This document shows positions 8,062 through 17,821 of a DNA stretch of 35,449 nucleotides, piece by piece (the first letter of the stretch is position 1; every line of letters starts with the position of its first letter). The notes beneath the pieces were generated by a model. The model was not told the origin of the DNA, did no database searches, and worked only from the letters and a program-made list of their open reading frames with translations. A program made the translations under genes and the position numbers. This DNA is from Burkholderiaceae bacterium (GTDB lineage: Bacteria; Pseudomonadota; Gammaproteobacteria; Burkholderiales; Burkholderiaceae_C). Location: positions 1-35,449 of the forward strand of contig JANJVG010000144.1 in the NCBI GenBank assembly GCA_024710165.1, written 5' to 3'.

Positions 8062-8774
8062 TAGACCAGCCCTTTCTCGGCCATCGACAGGGCCTGCCCC
8101 TGGGCGACGATCACATGGTCGAGCACGCGCACGTCCACCAGCGCCAACGCGGCTTTGAGGGTCTGTGTGAGCGCTTCGTCGGCGCGGCTGGGTTGCACGC
8201 TGCCGCTGGGGTGGTTGTGCGCCAGCACCACGGCGGCGGCCTGGTGGTGCAGGGCGCGCAGCACCACCTCGCGCGGGTACACGCTGGTCTGCGTGAGCGT
8301 GCCGCGAAACAGCTCTTCCATGGTCTGCAGGCGGTGCTGACTGTCGAGAAAGAGCACGGCAAACACTTCGTGCCCCTTGGCGGCCAGGTGCAGTTGCAGG
8401 TAGTGCTTGACGGCGTCTGCCGAGTCAAACACCGGGCGCTCGGTCATTTGCTGGGCCAGGGCGCGGCGCGCGAGTTCGAGCACGGCCACCAGCTCGGCGC
8501 GCTTGGCCGGGCCCAGGCCCTTGATGCGCTCCAGATCGGACGCGCTGGTGTGCAGCAGCCCGGCAATGCCGCCAAAGCCGCCTGCGGGCTGGCCGGGGAG
8601 TGCATTGCGGACAGGTGGGTCCAGCAGCTCCTGCGCCAGTTGCAGCACGCCCTTGCCCACAATGCCGGTGCGCAGCAGGATGGCCAGCAGTTCGGCATCG
8701 GACAGTGCCGCGGGGCCGCGTGCCAGTAGCTTTTCGCGCGGCTGCGCGTCGGTGGGAAGGTCTTTGAGGGACAT
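8061..8774 (-). CDS. radC: RadC family JAB/JAMM-domain protein
   Basis: 237 residues, using the ATG at 8774 with AGGGG a few bases upstream; a TTG 24 bases earlier is the alternative. The N-terminal part (about 1-100) holds a helix-hairpin-helix-like region ([17 protein letters not shown]-like stretch). The C-terminal RadC/MPN domain holds [14 protein letters not shown], an intact JAMM metal motif H-x-H-x10-D. RadC was once tied to DNA repair, but its biochemical role is unresolved; the metal site implies a hydrolase. It is the first gene of a two-gene operon with the Smr gene and is divergent from fkpB. Confidence 0.9.
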   Translation of the reverse strand: MSLKDLPTDAQPREKLLARGPAALSDAELLAILLRTGIVGKGVLQLAQELLDPPVRNALPGQPAGGFGGIAGLLHTSASDLERIKGLGPAKRAELVAVLELARRALAQQMTERPVFDSADAVKHYLQLHLAAKGHEVFAVLFLDSQHRLQTMEELFRGTLTQTSVYPREVVLRALHHQAAAVVLAHNHPSGSVQPSRADEALTQTLKAALALVDVRVLDHVIVAQGQALSMAEKGLV

Positions 8775-8801
8775 GGCAGGGGCCCCTGCAAGGGCCAACC
8801 G

Positions 8802-8807
8802 TAAAAT
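8802..8807 (+). promoter_or_regulatory. Candidate -10 element upstream of fkpB-ispH
   Basis: TAAAAT located 24 bases before the fkpB ATG in the 56-base divergent radC-fkpB spacer. No convincing -35 was found. It resembles the TAAAAT elements before serS and the DUF3683 gene. Confidence 0.35.
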
Positions 8808-8830
8808 GTCGCCAGTTTATCGAGGCACTC

Positions 8831-9283
8831 ATGGCAACTGTTCAACCGGGTTCTTTCCTGACCCTGCATTACCGTCTGGCGGGCCCTGCGGGCGACGTCA
8901 TCAACACTTTTGAAGACAAACCCGCCACGCTGACGCTGGGCAACAGCGAGCTCTCGCCCGCGCTGGAGCAGCGGCTGCTGGGCCTGGCAGAGGGCACGCG
9001 CACCACGTTCGAGCTGGCCCAGGGCGAGGCCTTTGGCGAGCGCAACCCCGAGATGCAGCAGTGGGTGGCACGCAAGCTGCTCAACGAGCTGGGCGACCCC
9101 GACGAGCAATACCACGTGGGCGAGGTGGTGGAATTTGCCACACCCGACGGCATGAGCACCTACGCCGGTGTGGTGCTGCAGGTGGGCAATGCCGACAGCC
9201 CGGATGCGCTGTTGATCGACTTCAACCACCCGCTGGCAGGCCAACCCGTCACCTTTGAGGTGTACGTCATAGGGGTGCTATGA
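8831..9283 (+). CDS. fkpB: FKBP-type peptidyl-prolyl cis-trans isomerase (SlpA/FkpB-like)
   Basis: 150 residues, preceded by GAGG at 8822-8825. The sequence has the SlyD/FkpB arrangement: an N-terminal FKBP strand (LTLHYRLA), [32 protein letters not shown], an insert-in-flap segment around [15 protein letters not shown], and the closing strand [13 protein letters not shown]. These enzymes catalyse prolyl isomerisation and act as cytoplasmic folding helpers. There is no signal peptide. Its last codon overlaps the ispH start by four bases (ATGA); fkpB-ispH is a conserved pair in proteobacteria, which supports the symbol. The histidine-rich tail of SlyD is absent, which favours FkpB. Confidence 0.9.
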   Translation: MATVQPGSFLTLHYRLAGPAGDVINTFEDKPATLTLGNSELSPALEQRLLGLAEGTRTTFELAQGEAFGERNPEMQQWVARKLLNELGDPDEQYHVGEVVEFATPDGMSTYAGVVLQVGNADSPDALLIDFNHPLAGQPVTFEVYVIGVL

Positions 9284-10248
9284 ACCACCCGCAGGAGGTG
9301 CTTCTGGCCGAGCCGCGTGGGTTCTGCGCGGGGGTGGATCGGGCCATCGAGATCGTCGAGCGTGCGCTGACCAAGTTCGGCGCCCCGATCTACGTTCGCC
9401 ACGAGATCGTGCACAACACCTACGTGGTGAACGACCTCAAGGCCAAGGGCGCGATCTTCATCGAGGAGCTGTCCGATGTGCCGCCCGGCGCCACGCTGAT
9501 CTTCAGCGCCCACGGCGTGAGCCGGGCTGTGCAGAACGAAGCCCGTGCACGCGGGTTCCACGTCTTCGATGCCACCTGCCCCCTGGTCACCAAGGTGCAT
9601 GTCGAGGTGGCCAAGCTCGCGCAAGAGGGCTACGAGTTCATCATGATCGGCCACAAGGGTCACCCCGAGGTGGAGGGCACGCTGGGCCAGCTCGACGGCG
9701 GCATCCACCTGGTGGAAGACGTGGCGGATGTGGCGCGCGTGCAGCCCGCGCAGACCGCCAAGCTCGCCGTGGTGACGCAGACCACCTTGAGTGTGGACGA
9801 CGCCGCCGAGATCACGGCCGCCGTGCTAGCGCGTTTCCCGACGGTGCGCGAGCCCAAGCAGCAGGACATCTGCTACGCCACGCAGAACCGCCAGGACGCC
9901 GTCAAGCTCCTGAGCCCGCAGGTCGATCTGGTCATCGTGGTGGGCAGCCCGACCAGTTCCAACAGCAACCGCCTGCGCGAACTGGCCCAGCGCCTGGGCA
10001 CCACCAGCTACATGGTCGATAGTGCCGCCGAACTGCGCCCCGAGTGGTTCGACGGCATCGCGCGCGTGGGTCTCACGGCGGGCGCCTCGGCCCCCGAGAT
10101 CCTGGTGCGCGAAGTGATTGACCGCATCAAGGCGCTGGGTGCCGTGTCGGTGCGCAAGTTGAGCGGCATCGAGGAAACCATCAAGTTCCCGCTGCCCAAG
10201 GGCCTCAAGCTCGACGGAGCAGGGCAGGCAGCGGACGAAGGTGAGTGA
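9280..10248 (+). CDS. ispH: 4-hydroxy-3-methylbut-2-enyl diphosphate reductase
   Basis: 322 residues. It catalyses the last step of the MEP isoprenoid pathway, reducing HMBPP to IPP and DMAPP in the cytoplasm with an iron-sulphur cluster. The three cluster cysteines are visible at Cys16 ([10 protein letters not shown]), Cys100 (DATCPLV) and Cys198 (QQDICYATQ). Substrate-binding histidines lie in HEIVHN and SAHGVSR, and the proton-relay glutamate in GHPEVEGT. The glycine-serine region [13 protein letters not shown] is also conserved. Length is normal for the family. Translation is coupled to fkpB by the ATGA overlap. Confidence 0.97.
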   Translation: MNHPQEVLLAEPRGFCAGVDRAIEIVERALTKFGAPIYVRHEIVHNTYVVNDLKAKGAIFIEELSDVPPGATLIFSAHGVSRAVQNEARARGFHVFDATCPLVTKVHVEVAKLAQEGYEFIMIGHKGHPEVEGTLGQLDGGIHLVEDVADVARVQPAQTAKLAVVTQTTLSVDDAAEITAAVLARFPTVREPKQQDICYATQNRQDAVKLLSPQVDLVIVVGSPTSSNSNRLRELAQRLGTTSYMVDSAAELRPEWFDGIARVGLTAGASAPEILVREVIDRIKALGAVSVRKLSGIEETIKFPLPKGLKLDGAGQAADEGE

Positions 10249-10263
10249 GCGGTAAGGTCTGCT

Positions 10264-10325
10264 GATTGCTATCTATTTGATAGCTATGATTGCTTATAAA
10301 ACGTGCGGTCGGCTCCTTTTTAAAT
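10264..10325 (+). repeat. Two-hairpin intergenic repeat, copy C (divergent)
   Basis: Contains the first hairpin GCTATC-N4-GATAGC, then ATGATTGCTTATAAAACGTGC in place of the second hairpin, and ends GGCTCC. It is less conserved than copies A and B but has the same layout and orientation. It lies between convergent ispH and the CBS-domain gene. Confidence 0.6.
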
Positions 10326-10394
10326 GAAAATTTGAAGGGTGCCACGTGAACGGTGCTCGCCTGGGCGCCATCCCGTTGAAAGAAGCAACCTCCA

Positions 10395-11072
10395 TCAGCT
10401 CCACAGGTCCAGGGGCGGGTCTGCCGCTACGGCGCGCAGGATGTCGGTGCGCGAGATGAACCCCACCGGCATGCCGTAGTCGTCGGTCACCGGCAGGCCT
10501 GGCAGACCGGTGTCCAGCAGCACCGTGGCCACGCGGCGCAGGTCGGTGTCGGCCGACACCGTGGGCACCGGGCTCACCATCACCTCTTCGACCCGCCGGC
10601 GCGCCAGTGCAATGGCCTGCTGAATGTGCCCGGGCTCGGGCAGCAGTTCCAGCGGTGCCATGTCGGCGCGCAACAGCAGGCCGATCACCCGCCCTTGCGC
10701 ATCCACCACCGGAGCCTGGGCCACCCGGTACTCGGCCAGTGTCTGCCAGGCGTGGTTGACCACTGCCTCAGGGCGCACGGTCAGTGCACTGGGCGTCATC
10801 ACGTCACGCACGTGCGCCAGCGGCTGGCGAGTTTGTGCAGGGCCCTGCTCGGTCTTCACATAGGCGTTCACTGCATCGTGGCTGCGCGGGGTGACGCTAC
10901 CTTGCACCGTGGTGGGCGTGGGCTGCGGCGTCTCCAGGCCGAAGGCGGGCGTCTCCAGGCTCCGGGTGTGCAGGGCCTGCGGGCGTGACACCCGCCGTAC
11001 CGGAGAAATGTGCGTGAGGTTTTCAGGGCCACCCCGATACATCTGCCCTGAGGGGCCGAACACAAAAAACAT
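10395..11072 (-). CDS. Two-CBS-domain protein
   Basis: 225 residues, with a strong ribosome-binding site (GGAGG, five bases before the ATG). Residues 1-75 are a proline/threonine-rich linker of no recognised family. Two CBS domains follow: one from VRDVMTPSALTV to VIGLLLRADM, and one from VEEVMVSPVPTV to VGFISRTDILRAV. CBS pairs (Bateman modules) bind adenosyl nucleotides and regulate attached or partner proteins; no effector domain is attached here, so the target is unknown. It is transcribed divergently from serS. Confidence 0.85.
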   Translation of the reverse strand: MFFVFGPSGQMYRGGPENLTHISPVRRVSRPQALHTRSLETPAFGLETPQPTPTTVQGSVTPRSHDAVNAYVKTEQGPAQTRQPLAHVRDVMTPSALTVRPEAVVNHAWQTLAEYRVAQAPVVDAQGRVIGLLLRADMAPLELLPEPGHIQQAIALARRRVEEVMVSPVPTVSADTDLRRVATVLLDTGLPGLPVTDDYGMPVGFISRTDILRAVAADPPLDLWS

Positions 11073-11164
11073 GGCTGCCTCCTGCCGCCCCTGGACGGGG
11101 CTGTGGTGGACATGTTATCGGCACTGGGCGTCCATGCTTCAATGGGCAAGGTGCGGGCAGGTTC

Positions 11165-12493
<1,329 letters not shown>

Positions 12494-12536
12494 GCGCCGT
12501 TCCACGCGCTCCCCCGCTGGCGCCATGCCAGCCACG

Positions 12537-12559
12537 ACGGGCCCTTGCGGCCCGTTTTT
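12537..12559 (+). terminator. Rho-independent terminator of serS
   Basis: Stem ACGGGCC (12537-12543), loop of five, GGCCCGT (12549-12555), then a run of Ts to 12559. It lies 44 bases after the serS stop, just before the convergent LysR gene. Confidence 0.8.
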
Positions 12560-12583
12560 CTTGGGCGTGTGCCTGGCAATGAC

Positions 12584-13486
12584 CTAAACGGCAGCCAGCC
12601 CGGGCGGCGCCGAGAAGTCCACATGCGCCTGCGCCAGGCGCTGCAGGGCGGGGATCAGCGCCCGTGTGTCCCCATGCCGCCACTGGAAGGTGTAGTGCAG
12701 CGGCGCAAGGGGCGCACGCGCGCCCACGGCCTGCAGGCCGAGCGTGCCCACCCAGGCCGCCGGCAAAAAACCCAGGCCCACTTGCGCACGCAGCATGCCC
12801 GCGACGGCCCCCCAGCTGTTGCACAGGATGCGTTCGTGCACCGTGACGCGGTGGGCCAGCAGCCAGTCGTCCAGCAGCCGCGTGGTGCCCGCGCCCGGCG
12901 GCAATGTGACCAGCGGATGGCGCCGCAGCAGTTTGCCAACGCCCAGGCGCCCCGCGCCGGGCGTGCCTGGCGCGATGGCCCAGGCAAAGCGCGCGGCGCC
13001 CACGGGGTGCGAGAGCAGGGTCTGGCGCGACGAGCGCCCGGCGATCACCGCGAAATCCAGCTCGCCGTCCGCCAGGCGCTGCTCCAGCACGCCGCCCACG
13101 TCCACGCAGGGCTCCAGCGCCAGGTGCGGGTGCTGGCGCCGCGCCGCCGCCACGAAGGCGGGCAGCCAGGTGAGCGCGGAAAGATCGCCCACGCCAAAGC
13201 GGCAATGGCCCGTGAGTTCGGCACGCGCATTGAGCGCATGGCCGAGCGCCGCCACGGCGTTGAGCACCGTGAGCGCGGCGGGCAGCAGGCGCTCGCCGGC
13301 CTCGGTGAGCTGGGCGCGGTGGCCGCTGCGGTCGAACAGGGGCTGGCCCAGCACGGACTCCAGCTCGGTGATGCGCTTGGACAGCGATGACACCGACAGG
13401 TGCACGCGCTCGGCCGCCGTGGCGAAGTTGGCGCAGGTGGCGGCCCACCAGAAGGCTTCGAGCTGCTTGATCGAGGGCGTGGGCAT
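12584..13486 (-). CDS. LysR family transcriptional regulator
   Basis: 300 residues. The N-terminal winged helix-turn-helix is recognisable: MPTPSIKQLEAFWWAA, then FATAAERVHLSVSSLSKRITELESVLGQPLFDR (about residues 20-53). The remainder is the periplasmic-binding-fold effector domain typical of the family. It is divergent from the hydroxy-acid oxidase gene across a 108-base AT-rich spacer with an inverted repeat, so it most likely controls the oxidase and receptor genes opposite. The effector could be the 2-hydroxy acid used by that pathway; this is inference. Confidence 0.9.
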   Translation of the reverse strand: MPTPSIKQLEAFWWAATCANFATAAERVHLSVSSLSKRITELESVLGQPLFDRSGHRAQLTEAGERLLPAALTVLNAVAALGHALNARAELTGHCRFGVGDLSALTWLPAFVAAARRQHPHLALEPCVDVGGVLEQRLADGELDFAVIAGRSSRQTLLSHPVGAARFAWAIAPGTPGAGRLGVGKLLRRHPLVTLPPGAGTTRLLDDWLLAHRVTVHERILCNSWGAVAGMLRAQVGLGFLPAAWVGTLGLQAVGARAPLAPLHYTFQWRHGDTRALIPALQRLAQAHVDFSAPPGLAAV

Positions 13487-13513
13487 GGATCTGGGTGAAG
13501 TGGTGTTTGATTA

Positions 13514-13547
13514 AAAGCGAACGTGTTCATTCTAAATATTTCGCTTT
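13514..13547. promoter_or_regulatory. Inverted repeat, candidate LysR operator
   Basis: Perfect 8-bp arms AAAGCGAA (13514-13521) and TTCGCTTT (13540-13547), separated by 18 AT-rich bases, in the spacer between the divergent LysR and oxidase genes. The position fits an activator or repressor site controlling both promoters. Confidence 0.5.
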
Positions 13548-13594
13548 CATGCAATTAGTTCGAGGCCTACAGTGGCACCCGGTTTCTGAACGCA

Positions 13595-14848
13595 ATGAAC
13601 GTTTCCACCATGGCCACCTCCACTGCATCTATTCATGCCGCTCCGGCGGCCATGCCGGCACCCGCTCAGGACGCCGCGCCACGCCCGCCCGCCGTGCTGC
13701 GCCGCATGCTGTCGCTGCACGACTTCGAGGAGGCCGCACGCCAGCGCCTGCCCCGCCCCATCTACGGCTACATTGCGGGCGCGGCCGAGGACAACGCCTC
13801 GCTGCGCGACAACCGCAGCGTGTTCGACGGCTATGGCTTCGTCACGCGGGTGCTGCGCGATGTGTCGCAGCGCTCGCAGGCCGTGGAGCTTTTTGGTGAG
13901 CGCTACGCCAGCCCGTTCGGCATCGCCCCCATGGGCATCAACGCGCTTTCGACCTACCGGGGCGACCTTGTGCTGGCGCGCGCGGCCTGGCGCATGGGCA
14001 TCGCCTCGGTGATGAGCGGCACCTCGCTGATCCCGATGGAAGACGTGGCCCGGGACAGCCCGGGCACCTGGTTCCAGGCCTACCTGCCCGGCGACCAGGC
14101 TCGTATCGACGCCCTGGTCGACCGCGTGGAGCGCGCCGGCTTTCGCACGCTCGTCGTCACGGTGGACATCCCGATTTCGGCGAACCGCGAGAACAACATC
14201 CGCACGGGTTTTTCCACGCCGCTCAAGCCCGGCCTGCGCCTGGCGTGGGACGGCCTGGTGCGGCCGCGCTGGGTGGCGGGCACCTTTCTGCGCACGCTGC
14301 TGTGCCATGGCATGCCGCATTTCGAGAACTCGTTTGCCACGCGCGGCGCGCCCATCGTGTCCTCCAGTGTGCTGCGCGATTTTTCGGCGCGCGACCATCT
14401 GAGCTGGCGCCACATCGAGGCCATCCGCCGCCGCTGGAAGGGGCCGCTCGTCATCAAGGGCCTTCTGAGCGTGGAAGACGCGCTGCAGGCACAGCGCCTG
14501 GGGGCGGACGGCGTGGTGCTGTCCAACCATGGCGGGCGCCAGCTCGATGGGGCCGCTTCGCCCATGCATGTGCTGGAGGCCGTGGTCGCCGCCGTGGGGC
14601 CGGATTACCCCGTGCTGATCGACGGTGGCTTTCGGCGCGGCTCCGATGTGCTCAAGGCCATCGCGCTGGGCGCGCGCATGGTCCTGCTGGGTCGCCCGTT
14701 CAACTACGCCGCCGCCGTGGCCGGCGAGGCCGGCGTGCTTCATGCGATCACCCTGCTGCGCGACGAGGTGGACCGCAACCTCGCCATGCTGGGCGCCACC
14801 GGCTGCGGCGAACTCGGCCCCCAGCACCTCGTGCGCCGGCACGGCTGA
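13595..14848 (+). CDS. FMN-dependent alpha-hydroxy-acid oxidase/dehydrogenase (LldD-like)
   Basis: 417 residues. A TIM-barrel flavoenzyme that oxidises an L-2-hydroxy acid (lactate, glycolate, mandelate type) to the 2-oxo acid. Visible signatures are the N-terminal FEEAARQRLPRPIYGYIAGAAED, PFGIAPMGI, the lysine strand LVIKGLLSVEDA, the active site NHGGRQLDG with catalytic His312 and Arg315, and the FMN phosphate-binding DGGFRRGSDVLKAIALGARMV. An extra 35-residue Ala/Pro-rich N-terminus lacks a clear ribosome-binding site; ATG at 13610 is an alternative start. The next gene, a Bug receptor, follows after 47 bases, suggesting one operon for uptake and oxidation of the same acid. The substrate cannot be named from sequence. 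Confidence 0.9.
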   Translation: MNVSTMATSTASIHAAPAAMPAPAQDAAPRPPAVLRRMLSLHDFEEAARQRLPRPIYGYIAGAAEDNASLRDNRSVFDGYGFVTRVLRDVSQRSQAVELFGERYASPFGIAPMGINALSTYRGDLVLARAAWRMGIASVMSGTSLIPMEDVARDSPGTWFQAYLPGDQARIDALVDRVERAGFRTLVVTVDIPISANRENNIRTGFSTPLKPGLRLAWDGLVRPRWVAGTFLRTLLCHGMPHFENSFATRGAPIVSSSVLRDFSARDHLSWRHIEAIRRRWKGPLVIKGLLSVEDALQAQRLGADGVVLSNHGGRQLDGAASPMHVLEAVVAAVGPDYPVLIDGGFRRGSDVLKAIALGARMVLLGRPFNYAAAVAGEAGVLHAITLLRDEVDRNLAMLGATGCGELGPQHLVRRHG

Positions 14849-14895
14849 GCGCCGGGCATCTTCACCCTTCTATTTCAACCCAGGAGACCTCTCTC

Positions 14896-15879
14896 ATGCC
14901 TGCCTATTCTTCGCGCCGTGGCGCGTTCTCCCTGTTGTGTGGCCTGATCTTTGCGTCGGGCGCGGCCACCGCCGCCGAGGCATTTCCGGTGCGGTCGGTG
15001 CGCCTCATCGTGCCCTTCGCCGCGGGTGGCACCACGGACATCGTGGCGCGAGCCATCGCGCCGCGCGTGGGCGAGGCCCTGGGACAGCCGCTCGTGGTGG
15101 ACAACAAGGGCGGGGGCGGTGGATCCATCGGCGCGCACGAGGCATCCCGTGCCCAGCCGGACGGCTACACGCTCGGCGTGGCCACGGTGTCCACCACGGC
15201 CGCCAACCCGGCCATCAACGCGCGCCTGCCCTACAACCCGCTGACCGATTTCACGCCCATCATCAACATTGCCGCCACGCCCAACGTACTGGCCGTGCAC
15301 CCCGGCTTCAAGGCGCAAACCTTTGCCGCCTTCGTGGACGAAGTGAAGAAGAACCCGCGCATGCACGCCTACGGCACGGCGGGTACGGGCTCCATCGGGC
15401 ACATGCTCACGGAGCTGATGGCGAGCCGCGTGGGGCTGGCGCTCACGCATGTGCCCTACCGGGGGTCGAGCCCCGCCCTGAACGACGCCGTGGCGGGCCA
15501 GATTCCCATTGTTTTCGACAACCTGCCCTCCGCGCTGCCCTTCATCAAGGCCGGCCGCCTCGTGGCGCTGGCGGTGGCCGCGCCCGAGCGCCTGCCGCAG
15601 CTGCCCCAGGTGCCCACCTTCCGGGAGCTGGGGCTGGAGGAGGTCAACCGCAGCGCGTTCTATGGCATCGTGGGTCCCAAAAACCTGCCGCCCGAGGTCG
15701 TGGCGCGCGTGCATGCGGCCGTGCAGCGCGCACTGGCAACCCCCGAGGTGCGCCGCCAGATCGAAGACACGGGCTCGCGTGTGATCGGCAACCGCCCCGA
15801 GGAGTTCGCCCGCGAGATCGCGGTGGAGAACGCGGTCTACCGCAAGATCGCCACCGAGAGGCGCATCGTGGCCGACTGA
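14896..15879 (+). CDS. Bug/TctC-type tripartite tricarboxylate transporter receptor
   Basis: 327 residues. The start at 14896 has AGGAGA nine bases upstream and gives a clean signal peptide (about residues 1-29, MPAYSSRRGAFSLLCGLIF...ATAAEA); longer upstream reading is shadow sequence over the oxidase gene. The mature part has the Bug signatures FPVRSVRLIVPFAAGGTTDI, PLVVDNKGGGGGSIGAHEASRAQPDGYTLG, TGSIGHM and VPYRGSSPALNDAVAGQI. Bug proteins are periplasmic carriers for carboxylates and amides. No membrane subunits (TctA/TctB) are nearby, as is common for the greatly expanded Bug families of Burkholderiales. The pairing with an oxidase suggests a 2-hydroxy acid or related carboxylate ligand. 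It ends seven bases from the convergent pstS. Confidence 0.92.
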   Translation: MPAYSSRRGAFSLLCGLIFASGAATAAEAFPVRSVRLIVPFAAGGTTDIVARAIAPRVGEALGQPLVVDNKGGGGGSIGAHEASRAQPDGYTLGVATVSTTAANPAINARLPYNPLTDFTPIINIAATPNVLAVHPGFKAQTFAAFVDEVKKNPRMHAYGTAGTGSIGHMLTELMASRVGLALTHVPYRGSSPALNDAVAGQIPIVFDNLPSALPFIKAGRLVALAVAAPERLPQLPQVPTFRELGLEEVNRSAFYGIVGPKNLPPEVVARVHAAVQRALATPEVRRQIEDTGSRVIGNRPEEFAREIAVENAVYRKIATERRIVAD

Positions 15880-15886
15880 TCGCCGG

Positions 15887-16936
15887 TCAGGGCAGGGCCG
15901 TCATGCCGATGGGGGCGCCCGACCGGTCCCTGACCGAGGCCATGGTCTTGAAGGCGGCGGCCTGCACATGGTCGGGCAGGCGCACGAAGTTGTTTTCCTG
16001 CACGAGCGCATCGCCATTGACAAAGGCCCAGGCAAAGAAGCGCAGCGCCGCCAGTGTCCGCTCGGGGTTCTGGGCCACCTTGGGGACGAGGATGAAGGTG
16101 CCCATGGTGATGGGCCACGCACCCTTGCCGGGTTTGTGGGTCAGTGTCTCCGAGTAGGCGCCGGTCGCCGCCCATTCGCTGTGGAACAGGGCCACACGGA
16201 AGGCACCGACCGAGGGGCGGACGAATTCGCCCTCGGCATTCTTCATCTGGGCGGCGGACAGGCCGTGTTCCTTCACATAGCCGTAGTCGATATAGGCAAT
16301 GGAGTAGGGGGTGTCCTTCACGGCCTTGGCCACGCCGCTGCTGCCCTTGGCACCGATGAAGCCCTGGGGCCACTGGATGCTGGTCTTTGCGCCGTGGGCG
16401 GCCTTCCATTGGGTGGAAATCTTGCCGAGGTAATCAGAAAAGTTGTAGGTGGTGCCGGAGCCGTCCGAGCGCACGATGACTTTGATGGGCTCGTCGGGCA
16501 GTGCCCGCCCGGGGTTGAGCGCCGCGATTTCCGGCGCATTCCAGCGGCCGATTTCGCCCATGAAAACACGGGCCAGCACCTCGCCGGACAGACGCAATTG
16601 ACCATCGGTCACCTTGGGCAGGTGGAATACCGGCGCGATGCCCGTGATGGCCACGGGAAAGGTTGCCAGGCCGCTTTCCGTGAGTTCCTTGACGGAGAGC
16701 GCCACATCGGAGGCCCCGAAACCCACCTCGTTCTGGCGAATCTTCTTGACACCGCCCGACGACCCCACGGGATCGTATTCAATGGTGGCGCCCGTCGCTC
16801 GGGTGTATGCCTTGGCCCAGCTGCGGTAAATGGGGGCCGCGGCGGAGGAGCCGGCACCGGTGGTGTTTTGGGCGGTTGCGTTCGCGCTGCCCAGGGCGGT
16901 CAGCAGAAAGGCCAGTGCGGCAAGAAAAGGGCGCAT
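15887..16936 (-). CDS. pstS: Phosphate ABC transporter substrate-binding protein
   Basis: 349 residues from the ATG at 16936. The reading frame stays open much farther upstream, even across the tRNA gene, but the signal peptide (MRPFLAALAFLLTALGSANATAQ) fixes this start. The mature protein has the PstS pattern: TTGAGSSAAAPIYRSWAKAY for phosphate binding, YDPVGSSGGVKKI, FGASDVALS, and VIVRSDGSGTTYNFSDYL. It binds inorganic phosphate in the periplasm and delivers it to PstCA. The pstCAB genes are not adjacent, so this copy is an orphan or the transporter is elsewhere. A candidate PhoB box lies 130 bases upstream. Confidence 0.93.
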   Translation of the reverse strand: MRPFLAALAFLLTALGSANATAQNTTGAGSSAAAPIYRSWAKAYTRATGATIEYDPVGSSGGVKKIRQNEVGFGASDVALSVKELTESGLATFPVAITGIAPVFHLPKVTDGQLRLSGEVLARVFMGEIGRWNAPEIAALNPGRALPDEPIKVIVRSDGSGTTYNFSDYLGKISTQWKAAHGAKTSIQWPQGFIGAKGSSGVAKAVKDTPYSIAYIDYGYVKEHGLSAAQMKNAEGEFVRPSVGAFRVALFHSEWAATGAYSETLTHKPGKGAWPITMGTFILVPKVAQNPERTLAALRFFAWAFVNGDALVQENNFVRLPDHVQAAAFKTMASVRDRSGAPIGMTALP

Positions 16937-17049
16937 GCGGATGGTTCTTGTTATTGCGGGAGGACGAAGGGTGTCGATGGTGCTGGCACGCTGAATTCCG
17001 GTGCGCTGACGCCAGGACGGAGCGGGCGCATGGTGCCCGCCGTTCCGCC

Positions 17050-17083
17050 ATTGGACGTGCGAATTGTGAAAGTGGCGTGAAAA
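17050..17083 (-). promoter_or_regulatory. Candidate PhoB box and -10 of pstS
   Basis: On the minus strand: TTTTCAC-GCCA-CTTTCAC (17083 to 17066), two 7-mers with a 4-base spacer, which is the Pho box layout (consensus CTGTCAT). Ten bases further lies TCCAAT (17055-17050), a 4 of 6 match to a -10, at the distance expected for PhoB-activated promoters. The transcript would begin near 17043. Confidence 0.5.
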
Positions 17084-17172
17084 CCACTGGCCCCCGGGTC
17101 GGCAAATCCTGTCGGGCGCGGGCGAACGGCGTTCCCTCTGGTTGGGCTCTTCGGGGGCCCTCAAATTCCTGC

Positions 17173-17178
17173 TAGAAT
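17173..17178 (+). promoter_or_regulatory. -10 element of tRNA-Ser
   Basis: TAGAAT within CTAGAATCGCAG, 18 bases before the tRNA 5' end. The surrounding string is almost the same as CTAAAATCGCAG before serS. The -35 is not clear. Confidence 0.4.
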
Positions 17179-17196
17179 CGCAGGCTTCGACACACA

Positions 17197-17286
<90 letters not shown>

Positions 17287-17296
17287 AAGCACAAAA

Positions 17297-17329
17297 CCCT
17301 TGTAAATCATTGATTTGCAAGGGTTTTTT
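17297..17329. terminator. Bidirectional rho-independent terminator after tRNA-Ser
   Basis: A 12-bp stem CCCTTGTAAATC / GATTTGCAAGGG (17297-17308 and 17312-17323, one G-U pair) with a three-base loop, followed by six Ts on the plus strand and preceded by four As. It can end the tRNA transcript on the plus strand and the thioesterase transcript on the minus strand. Confidence 0.85.
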
Positions 17330-17386
17330 GTTTTTTTGGCTTGTTGTTTTCACGCCGCTCCACCACGCGGTAGCCCGCTTGCCGGA

Positions 17387-17821
17387 TCAGGAGCGGACCA
17401 TGGCGGGCAGATAGGTGTGGCAGAACTCTGGTGGCATCCGGCGGGGCTTGCCACTGCTCAGTTCGATGCAGACTAGATGCCAGCGGCCGCGCAGAAGGGT
17501 GGCGCCGTCGTGCTGGCGGATCAGCTGGAAGCGCCGCTCCATGGTCAGCTTTCCGTCGCTGGCCACAATCCACGTGCCCAGGGTGAGCGCATCGCCGAGC
17601 ACCGATGGCAGAAGGTAGTCGTACTCGCCGTGGCGGATCACCATGGCCCGGTCCAGCCGTTGGTAGTCGGCCATGCGCAGGCCCATGGCCTCGGAGTGTG
17701 CCCAGCCAACTTTTTCGCACCACTGCACGTACACCGCGTTGTTGGTGTGCTGGTAGGCGTCGATGTCTGCCGCTTGCGGCGTGACGGGCAGCGTAAAAGG
17801 GTTGATGTAATCCCATTCCAT
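17387..17821 (-). CDS. Hotdog-fold acyl-CoA thioesterase (4HBT/YbgC-like)
   Basis: 144 residues from the ATG at 17821; a GTG at 17836 would add five residues, but the AAGGAG site upstream sits almost on top of it and is 14 bases from the ATG, so the start is uncertain. The 4HBT signature is DIDAYQHTNNAVYVQWCEKVGW, with the conserved aspartate and the H-x-NNA-x-Y helix. The following hotdog strands end in LVCIELSSGKPRRMP. Such enzymes hydrolyse acyl-CoA or acyl-ACP thioesters; the substrate cannot be predicted. It stands alone between the tRNA terminator and prfA. Confidence 0.85.
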   Translation of the reverse strand: MEWDYINPFTLPVTPQAADIDAYQHTNNAVYVQWCEKVGWAHSEAMGLRMADYQRLDRAMVIRHGEYDYLLPSVLGDALTLGTWIVASDGKLTMERRFQLIRQHDGATLLRGRWHLVCIELSSGKPRRMPPEFCHTYLPAMVRS

